A stretch of 64,000 nt of DNA from Paraconiothyrium sp. Pb-2020 (Eukaryota; Ascomycota; Dothideomycetes; Pleosporales; Didymosphaeriaceae), in the NCBI GenBank assembly GCA_022419385.1, contig JAJUBI010000001.1, positions 5,332,001 to 5,396,000 of the forward strand, given 5' to 3'. The notes beneath the pieces were generated by a model. That model did not search any database and was not told where the DNA came from. It was given only the letters and a program-made list of their open reading frames with translations. This document shows, piece after piece, positions 46,313 through 56,419 of this stretch. Within the stretch, counting starts at the first letter, position 1. Each line of letters begins with the position of its first letter. The translations under genes and the position numbers were made by a program.

Positions 46313-49047
46313 TGCGGCGTTTATTTCTATCGAAATTGTTCTCGCTTGCATCGCTACTGACATCAGCCGCCAATGGATCCCTATTCAGGAATGCGTCTGA
46401 TCACACCGCCGTCATACCGTCGTGGAAAGTTGCATCGTCTGCCGAAGTCGGCAACGATATAACTAAACTCTCTGCACCGGATCTTGATCTATCTGGGTGG
46501 TATTGGTTATCCATTGCATCCAGAGGCACGTTGATGGCAGCACTACTCGAGAACGGGGTCTACGGGAGTAACCTTTTCTATTCAACAGAATTGGACTATG
46601 TAGACCACACGCAATTTCAAGTACCATGGTTCTATCGCGCTGACATCGAATTTCTCTCCGGAAATATGACCGTTGGAGATCACTTTCAGCTGAAGACGCA
46701 CGGCATCTCATCGCGGGCAGACATCTACCTCAATGGTGCGCTCATTGCAAACAAATCCGTGCAAGCTGGCGCATACACAGGCTTAACGTACGACATTACG
46801 ACCAAAGTGAAACCAGGGAAAAACGTGCTATTGATACGGGTCCATCCGACGGATTATAACCACGATTTTGCGCTGGGCTTCGTTGACTGGAATCCTTATC
46901 CGCCCGATAACGGTACGGGCGTATGGCGTGATGTTGTGGTCAGGAAGACAGGAAAATTGTTCTTCTCTGGGACGCCGCGACTGACTACACAGCCTGACGG
47001 AAAGGTTCAAATGAAGGCGGAAGTGAACAACTTAGCCAACCAGAGCAGTTCGGCACATGTTTCTTGCAGGATTGTCGACCCTCAAGATAAAGAGTTGACT
47101 GTCGGGAACACCAGCGTCACCCTGGCTGCGAAGTCGACAAAACAAATCTCACTAAAGTTCAGAATTGCCAACCATCTTACTTGGTGGCCAGCGCAGTGGG
47201 GCGATCAGCCTCTGTACACCATTGCTTGCGACCTGTCGCTAGGATCCCATCTGTCAGATTCCACGCCCAAAGTACGCTTCGGCATTCGCACTGTTACGTC
47301 TGCTTTGAATAGACACAATGATACGACATTTTTCGTCAATGGGAAGCCTTTTCAGGTCATCGGTGCTGGCTACACCTCGGATATTTTCCTCCGTTTCGAC
47401 GAGTCCAAACTGCGCGCACAGTTTCAATACGTGCTCGACATGGGTCTCAACACTGTACGTCTTGAAGGCAAACAAGAACATCCACGCCTATACGAACTCG
47501 CAGATGAGATGGGCGTCATGATTATGGCTGGTTGGGAATGCTGTGACAAGTGGGAAGGTTGGTCCTACAACGATGAGGGGTCTGGCGAAAAGTGGTCAGA
47601 CGCCGACTACGCCATCGCGAATGCTTCTATGCGCCACGAAGCAGGGTTGATGCAGCACCATCCGTCGCTCCTAGCTTTTCTGGTCGGCTCCGATTTCTGG
47701 CCTGATGAGCGTGCAGCGCGTATATATGTCGATGCTCTCCGAGCATTCGACTGGGACGTTCCCATCATAGCCTCGGCAAGTCAGCGGGGATACCCCTCTA
47801 TCTTAGGAAACGGTGGCATGAAGATGGACGGTCCGTATGACTGGGTACCGCCCAATTACTGGTACACAGATCAACTCGGGGCCGCTTTTGGCTTTGGCTC
47901 CGAACTGGGCGCTGGCGTAGGCACACCTGAGCTCAACTCGTTGAAACGTTTCCTCGATGACTACGACCGTGCTGATCTCTGGAAGAACCCAAATAAGGGG
48001 CTTTATCACATGAGCACTAATGTATCCTCCTTCTACACGCGCGAGATCTACAACGACGCCCTATGGGCGCGTTATGGTGCTCCAACATCACTTGAAAATT
48101 ACCTGCTAAAAGCGCAATTGATGGACTACGAAGCCACACGCGCGGAATTTGAAGCGTATGCTGCGAAGTGGACTGCCGAACGGCCTGCCACAGGGCTGAT
48201 ATACTGGATGTTGAACAACGCATGGCCCTCATTACACTGGAATCTCTTCGATTACTACATGCATCCCGCTGGGTCGTACTTCGGCACCAAAGTTGGCAGT
48301 CGTCTGCAACATGTCGCCTACGACTACCTCGCGCGTTCTGTCTACTTGATCAACCGTTCACTGTCGTCCTTTGGTCCCTGTACTGTCGCTGTTGAGCTGC
48401 TCGATATCAATGGCACAACGATTATGAATACCACGACGACCACTCAAATTTCCCCTAACAACAGCACCCAGCTGTTCGAGGTTGAGAATATCGATAAAAT
48501 CAGGGATGTAGCCTTATTGAAACTTGTACTTAAGAGCGAGGAGAAAGTCCTCTCAAGGAATGTATACCACCTCACGCCCAAACCCGACACCCTTGACTTC
48601 GACAATTCGACATGGTACCATACACCCGTGACCAACTACGCAGACTTCCGCGCCCTTGACAAGCTACCCCATGCTGACCTGTCGGCCAAGGCTTTCATAA
48701 CGAAGGTCAACCCCAAGGAAATCAGTGCCAAGATCACGCTGCAAAATAGAGACAATATACCGGCCGTGTTCGTTCGCCTAAATCTAGTGATAACAATGCA
48801 TATACCATACACATCTGAAGAAGAGCTTGTAGATGTCACACCAGTCAAGTGGAGCGATAACTACGTCACTCTGTGGCCGGAGGAAGTCCTGGAGCTGGAA
48901 GTCGACTTTCCGTCCAGCAATGGCATAGGGTCGGACTGGGCAACGATGGTGGAGGTTGAGGGGCTGAATGTGAGGAAACAGAGGATCGGGGTCAGTATCA
49001 GGGCTGGTGGAAATGAGGAGCAGGCGAAGCAGCATGGGTTCCGGTAG
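46309..49047 (+). CDS. Secreted GH2 exo-beta-D-glucosaminidase (chitosan-degrading)
   Basis: A single exon encodes 912 aa, the normal length for fungal exo-glucosaminidases of GH2. A signal peptide covers about residues 1-23 (MMRRLFLSKLFSLASLLTS). The jelly-roll sugar-binding domain follows (VPWFYRADIEFLSG, GVYGSNLFYST, GFVDWNPYPPDNGTGVWRDV). Next come an immunoglobulin-like domain and a TIM barrel. The family's catalytic pair is visible: acid/base Asp462 in VGSDFWPDE and nucleophile Glu532 in GSELGAG, 70 residues apart. Two further beta domains close the chain. The enzyme releases glucosamine from the non-reducing ends of chitosan outside the cell or in the wall. A 13-codon uORF ends on its start codon. 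Confidence 0.94.
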   Translation: MMRRLFLSKLFSLASLLTSAANGSLFRNASDHTAVIPSWKVASSAEVGNDITKLSAPDLDLSGWYWLSIASRGTLMAALLENGVYGSNLFYSTELDYVDHTQFQVPWFYRADIEFLSGNMTVGDHFQLKTHGISSRADIYLNGALIANKSVQAGAYTGLTYDITTKVKPGKNVLLIRVHPTDYNHDFALGFVDWNPYPPDNGTGVWRDVVVRKTGKLFFSGTPRLTTQPDGKVQMKAEVNNLANQSSSAHVSCRIVDPQDKELTVGNTSVTLAAKSTKQISLKFRIANHLTWWPAQWGDQPLYTIACDLSLGSHLSDSTPKVRFGIRTVTSALNRHNDTTFFVNGKPFQVIGAGYTSDIFLRFDESKLRAQFQYVLDMGLNTVRLEGKQEHPRLYELADEMGVMIMAGWECCDKWEGWSYNDEGSGEKWSDADYAIANASMRHEAGLMQHHPSLLAFLVGSDFWPDERAARIYVDALRAFDWDVPIIASASQRGYPSILGNGGMKMDGPYDWVPPNYWYTDQLGAAFGFGSELGAGVGTPELNSLKRFLDDYDRADLWKNPNKGLYHMSTNVSSFYTREIYNDALWARYGAPTSLENYLLKAQLMDYEATRAEFEAYAAKWTAERPATGLIYWMLNNAWPSLHWNLFDYYMHPAGSYFGTKVGSRLQHVAYDYLARSVYLINRSLSSFGPCTVAVELLDINGTTIMNTTTTTQISPNNSTQLFEVENIDKIRDVALLKLVLKSEEKVLSRNVYHLTPKPDTLDFDNSTWYHTPVTNYADFRALDKLPHADLSAKAFITKVNPKEISAKITLQNRDNIPAVFVRLNLVITMHIPYTSEEELVDVTPVKWSDNYVTLWPEEVLELEVDFPSSNGIGSDWATMVEVEGLNVRKQRIGVSIRAGGNEEQAKQHGFR

Positions 49048-49455
49048 CGAGAGTCTAAATGTAGACGGTAGGCGAGAAGTTAGTACGGTACAAAAGCGCG
49101 CTTCTTTTGACCAAGACATGCTGCATCGTCTTGATAGACAGGGACATAGGCGCAACAGGTTGAAGTGCTCGAAGTTATACAATCTGCAGCCCTTCCTATA
49201 TACACATAACAAAGGTTCCCAGCCCGAAATCGTGCGCAATGCCAACGGCGACACCTCGATAATGTATCAACATTGACCTAAGAGATTTTACGTAAATTCA
49301 ATTCAATTTATGGCTTCCACCATCAAACGCGAAACCTTAACGATCCAGCTGCCATCCCATGAATATTGCTTCAGATTCGTATGGAACATTGAGTGCCCGT
49401 GCTGTCTCCGAAATGTCGACCATGATAGTTTTTACAACTCGAACGCTTTTCGAGA
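49048..49455. other. Convergent 3' intergenic region
   Basis: 408 bp separate the GH2 stop and the end of the kelch gene. Nothing is supported here. Confidence 0.4.
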
Positions 49456-51732
49456 TCAAAAGAACCCTGGACTCCTTTGCTGTGGGCGCTCCGAATTTAC
49501 AGGAGTTGTCGATCCTGGTAGCTCTGCATTTACTTGGGTCTCCGCGCTCGGTAATTCAACGGGCGTCGTGTAGATTGCATGCTCCTTGTTTGCCGGAGGA
49601 TGATCAGGAGGAGATGGGTAGTATGTCTGTGGATGCGCATAGCCCCCCTGTTGAGCATACGGCGGTGGAGAGTATGTATCTCTCCAGAAAGAGCTTGAGA
49701 TTCCGTGCCACGGAGTCGATGGAGGAGGCGAGCTTGGCGGCGAGTATGGCAAGTGTTGAGAGATTGTAGAGTCCAAGGTACCATTACGTGATAACGGTGA
49801 GACGACCGTAGTGCGTTGCGCCGTTGCAGGACTGCTGACATTGGATGTTGAAGCTGCATCGGCGTTCTTTGCTCCGTTTCGTGCATGCTTCCTTTGGCGA
49901 AGACAAAAAAACTGACGGCAATAACACAACAGAGCGCAACTATCCCGCCAATAGTTCCACCTGCTATTGCACCAGCATTCGTTCTTTTCGCCTCCGGCCT
50001 AGACGTTGGCCGACTGGTGGTTGGACTCGTAGGAAAGGCTCTCGTCGCTGTCCGTTCTTTGCCAATGAAGCTGGTTCCGAGATACACAGACAGATCCTTT
50101 GCCTCGCCGTCCCAGCCTCCTGCTGGTGCTGTTGCAGTGGCATGTCCCTCGGTGCTGCAATCATCAGAACAATTACGATGAGTCAAAGATCGATAAGGCA
50201 CTTACCTGCCACCAATCTTCTTTACGAGCTGGTCAGGCACCCGATATCCAGTAATGTTGTCCAATGGCGCGTGCCACCAAGGACCTAGTTCCACGTTCTC
50301 CTGTCCGAGTAACAAAGCGTGCTGTCCGCCGATTTTCGGAACGTCACAGTCCGAAATCGAGCTGTTGGTGAAGTCGCCGCCGATTATCATCATCTGGTTG
50401 CCGTTAAAGATGTCGCACGATGACCATCCTCTGCCTCCAGGAAACGTAACCCACTGTGGTGTTGGCCATACCAAGACGCGTCAGCCTGAATTCGTATTTT
50501 CGTCCACCAGTGACTTACCAGGGTCCATTGGAATGAGGGGAGTGACAATACATATAGATCACCGAGACCAGCACCGTCTGATCCAAGACCGCCGAAGAGA
50601 TAGCTTTGAAGTGTCAGTGTCAGCGCTTTTATGTGAGTTGCTGTTGAATTACGTACACGTTGTAAGAGGATTGATCCTTCGCCCAGACGACACCTGCACA
50701 GAAACCACGTCTTGCTTTAGGTACGTCTCCAGTGGCCGTTTGAGTGTACCATCGGCTATTGGCAAGGTCAAAGAGATGGATGTTCTGATCTAATCAGTTC
50801 TTGTACTACGAATAGACCGGAATTGATCAGAGCTCACACGCATATTTGCCTGCCAATCTGTTAGCATCCCTTCAAAACGACGAAAATATACAATTATACT
50901 TACATAGGTGACTCCATTACCAGTGCCACTTGACTCTACACCGCCAAAGTATACCAGCATTCCTCCCTCTGACGCAGGGATATAATGAAGTGATCCTTCA
51001 GCTCGACGTGTCTGATCCCAAGTATTGTTGTTCCACCGACGCGTGTTCATATCATACGATATCAGATTGTTCAGCATGAAGTCACCGCCGCTCCAGCTGG
51101 AGTCCGACTTCTCCGTTAGGTATCCGCCGTAGTAGTATGCAACTCCCTCGTCCGTCACCGCACCGGCGCCGAAAGCCGGCCAGCTGATGCTGGTGTGCGA
51201 TGCATCGGATGCAGAACGATTCCAAGTATTATAGATCGTATCGTAGAACCATAGCGTGAACCCTTGCGTATCTCGTGTTCGAAGTTCATCGGCGCTTGGA
51301 TACTCACCGCCGAAGAGGTAGAAGAGTTTATTCGTTGTATCTGGCCAGAGGACGCCACCGCTCACGGAAGGGACATCTGCTTCCTTAAAGCCTGTCAGTT
51401 TATTCTCCTGAGGATTAATTCGAAGGATAGTTGCCGTGGGCATACCTTCTGCAAATTCGCATGCTGAATCGGGAACGCTAAGTCATTCTTCACGTCCGCA
51501 GTATCCTCCCACAGGAGCCAAGTGTCTATGCTGGTCAGCCAAAGTTATTGTGGGCGAATGCAATACCCATACTTTGTTCCGGCACACTATCGTTACCCTT
51601 ACTTCCGCCATAGTAAACCATGCCTCCATCGATATACAGCTTTGAGTCGATTACACATGTTTGTTGTCTGTGTCGTTGACAGAAGTCGTTCACCGGGTCC
51701 TTGATGTTTTGCTGCGCGGCTGCTAAGGCCAT
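49456..51732 (-). CDS. Kelch-repeat, single-pass membrane protein; apparent frameshift in the last exon
   Basis: Eight exons fit: 51732-51573, 51525-51446, 51383-50904, 50849-50838 (a 12-nt microexon), 50784-50657, 50603-50519, 50453-50206 and 50154-49456. They rebuild a fungal kelch protein: CVIDSKLYIDGGMVYYGG, VPSVSGGVLWPD, LFYLFGGEYPS, YYYGGYLTEKS, YFGG, RWYTQTATGDVPKARRGF, YLFGGLGSD and FQWTLWVTFPGG. A Thr/Pro stalk leads to one membrane segment (GAIAGGTIGGIVALCCVIAV). Just after it, at a T7 run (plus strand A7, 49905-49911), the frame that continues with a basic stop-transfer and Pro/Tyr-rich tail (RQRKHARNG ... ending at 49456) is offset by one base. Read unshifted, the tail is unlike the family and stops at 49530. 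The N-terminal signal peptide is also off frame (see findings). Function unknown; probably cell-surface. Confidence 0.7.
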
Positions 51733-51889
51733 ATAACACTGATTAGTGCGTATATCATGGCTCAGTGTCTTGAGCGTCTAGTTGCGTGGTGTGGAAGATA
51801 CTGATGGGATGAGGGGCTTTGATCTACCTGTTGACCGATACCCACATTAGCGGGCCAAGCGATCTAGGTATCAGGCACTGTTTGCTTTA

Positions 51890-53344
51890 TCAGAGCTGAA
51901 AGCTAGCATTGTTCCCTTTGTAATGGGTGGCGAATCCCTTTGCCGGGGTGGCTTGCATGAATCGTGATGCTGGGCTTTGATCGTCAATATGTATGTATGG
52001 CCTCACTAATTCCACATCAGTCTCGGGAGCACGCAGTGAATAGTTGATATCGATTAAACATTTCATTAAGTATTGAGGATTATTCGTGAGAGTTCGTATG
52101 TACCTCGAGATGTTCCATTCCATCGTGGACGACAACTGCGCTTGTATAAGCATCCAGCAGTAGGATGCAGTCGTCGCCTCCGTTATAACACCTTCGTTGA
52201 TCAAATCAATGTAAGACCAGTATTCGCGCTGTGTTCCTTCGCCATCAACAACGGCCGTAGAGTAGCTCACTGCCGTCCAGAAGGCACCCCCAGAGTTGTA
52301 CTTCTGCCACGCGTACCGTTGAGTGTCAAAGATATCCTTGCGACTTGCAAGGGTGTTGTTGTACATTGTCTGCAGTGACCACTCCCCTATGAACACGGGG
52401 AACGTCTTCTCCCCGGCAATGTATGCCGCTTGTCCGCATACCGCAGGGTTGACGTAGGCAGAGTAAGTTCCAGCTGCAGCAAAATAGTAGACGTGTGAAT
52501 CAAATACAAGATTTGTGGAGGCATCATAGAACGATTCCCAATAACTAGCACCCTTGAAGTTGTCTTGCAGCATAAGTGGAATGCGCTTGTCGACCTTGGC
52601 AATCCTCTGGAGGCAGCCGTCAATGTTAGGTTCGTAGCGTTGTAAAACCATGCATCGTGCATAAGGGCTTCACCAATGTCGAGGTTGTTGACGCCACCAG
52701 GGAGTGAGTGGAGCCCAATGACGATATGCATGCCGTACTTTTCAACCGCATACCGCACGATTGTCTTGAGATAACTTTGCTGCCTGCCATGGTAAAGCGC
52801 CGATCCAGGCACATTGACCCATGCAGCGTATGTGGTGGGGATTCTCAAAGTGTTGATGCCAACATTTGCGAGCTTGTCGATTGTTGTGGTATTCAGGAAC
52901 GAAGCATATCGCGCTTCAAAGGTTGGACCACAATTGGGACCAAGGGTCAAGCATAGAGTCCATTCATCAGGGGCCGCGGATCCTCCAACTTCGTCCCACC
53001 AGATGGGATCGTGAGTCTTCTCCTTCTCTAACCATCCACCCAAGTTGACACCATTCGCTTTGAATGTCTTCCAATTGATGAAATTGCCTCCATTGGTTCC
53101 TTTGGGCCAGTTGATGTCATGGTGATAGCGATTCCAAACCTACTTGACTGGAGGGAGGGTGAACGGGCACTTGTTGTGATAGTTTGAGAGTTGGACCATG
53201 TTTGTTGCCATCGTGACGAGCTCGTATTCCGAGGGCAGATAGTATATTGTCGAGGCTAAGCACACCAGGGGCTGGTTCTGGAGCAGGTGCAGCTGCGAAA
53301 CCACCCGCGAGAAGGACTTCTGTAGCTACGATAGACAAGCGCAT
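51890..53344 (-). pseudogene. Degenerate GH5 exo-beta-1,3-glucanase
   Basis: The 5' part encodes a signal peptide (MRLSIVATEVLLAGGFAAAP) and the family segment LDNILSALGIRARHDGNKHG. The enzyme body starts in another frame, with an in-frame TAG at 53140-53142 just before VWNRYHHDINWPKGTNGG. The frames differ by one base and no intron of credible size bridges them. The body runs NLGGWLEKEKTHDPIWWDEV ... GLHSLPGGVNNLDIGEA ... NATNLT and then shifts frame near 52630 to NIDGCLQRIAKVDKRIPLML. Relatives have about 60-70 residues at that point, including the NEP motif with the catalytic acid/base glutamate; here they are absent. The nucleophile motif FIGEWS survives. After ASYC, where relatives commonly stop, TGG follows and the frame reads on to 51890. 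A TATA box is still present. Confidence 0.82.
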
Positions 53345-54940
53345 GGTGGTGATAAACAGAATTCCTATGGCGCAAGGACAGATGCGTGGTACCCATTTGA
53401 ACATCAAGTAAACAGGGCCTCTATATAGGCACCACACCGTATCTTTCCCATGCCCTCAGTATTCGAAATACCTATCTCGGTGTCCACAGGCATCTTGCAG
53501 CTGAAGGTTCGCGCACTGCTCATGGTTCACTTCAACCTTTCCCCTTGGGTGTACCGATGTATTGGGACGACAGGCGTAGGCGAGTTGCAGCTCATCGAAA
53601 TTCTTCTAGTATCAGAGTACCCCTGGAAAGATCAGCGTAGGACAGGGCTATCCCGGGAAAATCCAATCGCAGCACTGGAGCAGACTTGAGAACCCTTTTC
53701 TGATGTGCGGGTGGACATGAATCAGTGTCCAGTCCGGAAAGTCCGAACGGTCCCGGGTTTTCCAGAGATCATCTAGGGCTGGACGGTGTGGGTACTCGAT
53801 GAACTTCTACGTCGCCCACGTGGCTCGGCTGCCTTAATCACGGACCATTGAACCTCGCCGAGGATAGTCGTGATCATAGACTATATCTAGATGTTAGAAT
53901 GTGATTGAGATAGCTCGGGCACATCGATATCTTCGCGCAACATATCTCTTGACCTTGCAGCCTTTCGTCGTGTAGGTAAATGCGGCATCAATGGCGACAC
54001 AGAGCGCGGTGATATGCCTTGCGGAGCATCCAGCCGATGAACAGGGCATGATAATTTCTGCCTTGGCCTATCTATACTACACACGTGGGGCAATCTGACT
54101 ATCACAGAATCTGTAGATAGAGATCTGGTTGTCTCGAAACGATTCCCCATCTCGGAAGCTTGAAGCCGCTTCTTCGTTTTGTAATCGCTACTTCAACATG
54201 TGGGTGTACGCTACTGTCGTTCATTATTAGCAAGGCCATAGCGTGGTAGTATTGGGCAAGACGGTTCTCGGCGGGTCAGTTCCCAAGTGGAGTTGCGCAC
54301 GCTGAACGTTGTGCTACTATCACTGGGCGTAGACTTTTGCAGCGCTGTCAGTCTTTCTACCTGGGGAGTCACTGTGAGTGCAGGGTTGGCGATACGGAGA
54401 TGGATATGCTGCAAAATCAACGAAAAGACAGTGATGCACGGTGCCACGTTCCTTGTTCGACGGCGCTGATGTTAGCGCAGGTACCGGTATCTAGGTCCTC
54501 GGGAGCTAGGTTCAATTACCTCCGATAGCTTGGTGTTAAATTTGCTTTGGCCGATTACAACAGCATCGTACTCCTCACCGTCCGGGCTAGCATAGCCTGG
54601 ACCTTGATACAGCGGCGATGGCGCAGGCTAGATAGACAAGCTCAAGAAATTCCGCCCGTCATGCAAAACATCGGTAGCTCGGCACATCAAAATACACCAC
54701 AGTCGGCGATGCAGTTTCTGACAGATGCTCTATCGCAGAGACCGAAGCCAGGAGTCAATCTCCGACAAGGCATCATTCCACTCGCTCCTGCAGTTCGCGA
54801 AGCCGCCCGTTCATCGTTCGAGGATCGTCACGTGATAGTGTGGAAGATAGAATCTGGGCACAGGGTCAGATTTGAGACCATCAATATCAAGAGCGAATGG
54901 AGGTCTGTTCTCATGTGTTAATCTGTCAATATCGAGGTGC
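53345..54940. other. Intergenic region, 1.6 kb
   Basis: This lies upstream of the GH5 pseudogene and downstream of the acidic protein gene. Frames near 54211-54447 (-) and 54547-54921 (+) have no ATG at their 5' end and no domains. No mobile element was recognised. Confidence 0.4.
53421..53428 (-). promoter_or_regulatory. TATA box of the degenerate GH5 gene
   Basis: CTATATAG lies 77 bp upstream of the ATG at 53344, a normal TATA position. Its survival suggests the decay may be recent. Confidence 0.4.
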
Positions 54941-55858
54941 TTAGAGATAGGCCGTTTCCCATTCACCACGCTCTTCACTCTTCAAAGCCATGAACTTTTC
55001 GATAGCCCGTATAGCCTCGACTCTCCGAAAGGCATACACCCAGCCGTGCTCTCGATAGATCTGCCTAACAAACTGCCAATCCAAGTTCGTACCCCATGCT
55101 TGGGTCTGCGCCATCACCTCCGACTGCTCAATGGGTCCCTCTCGCTCATCCACGCCTTCGGCCTCTATAGTCTCCCTTCCAGGGCAAGGAACCAACTTAA
55201 GGTCTCTATATTCTTTCTTCAGATTGTCGAAGAATTCTTTGACGTCCTCAGGGCCAAGTAAATTCATGCGGACCACATCCACCGTCACTTCACCGTGCAG
55301 AGCGTCCAAGGCAAAATGATGTCCACCACTCTCGTAACCCCATGCAAAGACGATACTCTCGGCGGGATCTACGGTCTCCCCATCGAATGATTCGAGTTTA
55401 TCGTTCAAGTCGAAGAACAGATCATCTCTCATACCTGCGTAATAATGCTGTGCCGGGTCGCTATAATCGATCAATTTAGACTTGTAATGCACGTGGGTAG
55501 AAGTTTTGCCCTCTCGGAAGTAGGGAAGACGGCGCATGAGTTCGACGACACGCGGAGATTTCTTTTTAAGGATGGCAACAGGTAAGCTCTCAACTGCCCA
55601 TCCTTCGGGTGGCGGTATTTTTAGGTCGGAAGGGTCATAGTGGAGTGTTGCGAGGAATTTGTAGAAGTCGAGGAAAAGTTCGGCCAGCTCTTCGACCGTG
55701 TATGGAGGTTCATATTCTTCCTCCTCCTCCTCCTCTTCATCGTCCTCGTCCTCATCTACCGATCCGTTCACTGCTTCCTTCTCCGATTTAGGGGTTACAT
55801 CCCCAGCTGCGGTTGGCTTTGGATAGTCATGTACTTGACGATCTGCTGAAACACTCAT
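54941..55858 (-). CDS. Conserved fungal protein of unknown function with N-terminal acidic run
   Basis: A single exon encodes 305 aa from the first true ATG (MSVSADRQ); the frame is open upstream but has only a GTG there. Residues about 20-50 are acidic, with an unbroken Glu/Asp run (DEDEDDEEEEEEEE). A compact, well-ordered region follows (YTVEELAELFLDFYKFLATL, PPPEGWAVESLPVAIL, DPAQHYYAGMRDDLFFDLND, SIVFAWGYESGGHHFALDAL). The C-terminal part (WGTNLDWQFVRQIYREHGWV) ends in AIRAIEKFMALKSEERGEW. I do not recognise a named domain. The composition suggests a soluble intracellular protein. Confidence 0.78.
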   Translation of the reverse strand: MSVSADRQVHDYPKPTAAGDVTPKSEKEAVNGSVDEDEDDEEEEEEEEYEPPYTVEELAELFLDFYKFLATLHYDPSDLKIPPPEGWAVESLPVAILKKKSPRVVELMRRLPYFREGKTSTHVHYKSKLIDYSDPAQHYYAGMRDDLFFDLNDKLESFDGETVDPAESIVFAWGYESGGHHFALDALHGEVTVDVVRMNLLGPEDVKEFFDNLKKEYRDLKLVPCPGRETIEAEGVDEREGPIEQSEVMAQTQAWGTNLDWQFVRQIYREHGWVYAFRRVEAIRAIEKFMALKSEERGEWETAYL

Positions 55859-56419
55859 ATGCAAGACAGTGGGGCTGTAGTCCAGCCGGTCGAATTGTAA
55901 AGCCGGAGGTGTGATCCCGTGATTTTGCGGTGGCAGTTGGGGCACTTTCCAAGGCTGCCAAGGTTGCCAAGGTCACCTACGTAACGAAGGATGGAGGTAG
56001 GTGAGTATAGCCGGCTTGGCGCGCATGCAACACCTATGGTATACGGCAGAACAGTATTTCAAGCTTAACATTCCAAATACTGTATGTCCACCCTCCATCT
56101 ACTCATTTCATAAAGTTTTCCATAGCTTGGACTGCTCATTCAAAACTTGCATACTGAGCCTTCGAAGGTGATTGTAACATCGGTCAGTGCTGTACATTGT
56201 GCTAGCTAAAAGCGCTTTGCAACTAAAAAGTTTGCAAGAGATTATCTGCGACAGGTCTGTCCTCGGCTTTACGTGTTTCGAGGCATGGGTATCTGCTTGG
56301 ACAAAAGGCTATCGCGATACTGGGCTGAACATCATTGACAGAACATCATTGAAGTTACTATAGTAAGGCATCTCTTCATTGATGGATATCTGTGTCAAGC
56401 ATTGCATGATATTGGGCAG
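55859..56419. other. Intergenic region
   Basis: 560 bp lie between the acidic protein start and the atypical SDR stop. There is a small direct repeat of GAACATCATTGA near 56327-56352. No gene is seen. Confidence 0.4.

Noticed and set aside
51406..51443. A 38-bp intron in the kelch gene ending at ATCCTCAG
   Set aside because: It is too short. The acceptor at TTTAAG gives a 62-bp intron with a CTGAC branch site and the family reading ANLQKEADVPSVSGG.
54547..54921. Plus-strand open frame of about 124 codons before the acidic protein gene
   Set aside because: It opens with TTG rather than ATG. The first internal ATG leaves a fragment without features.
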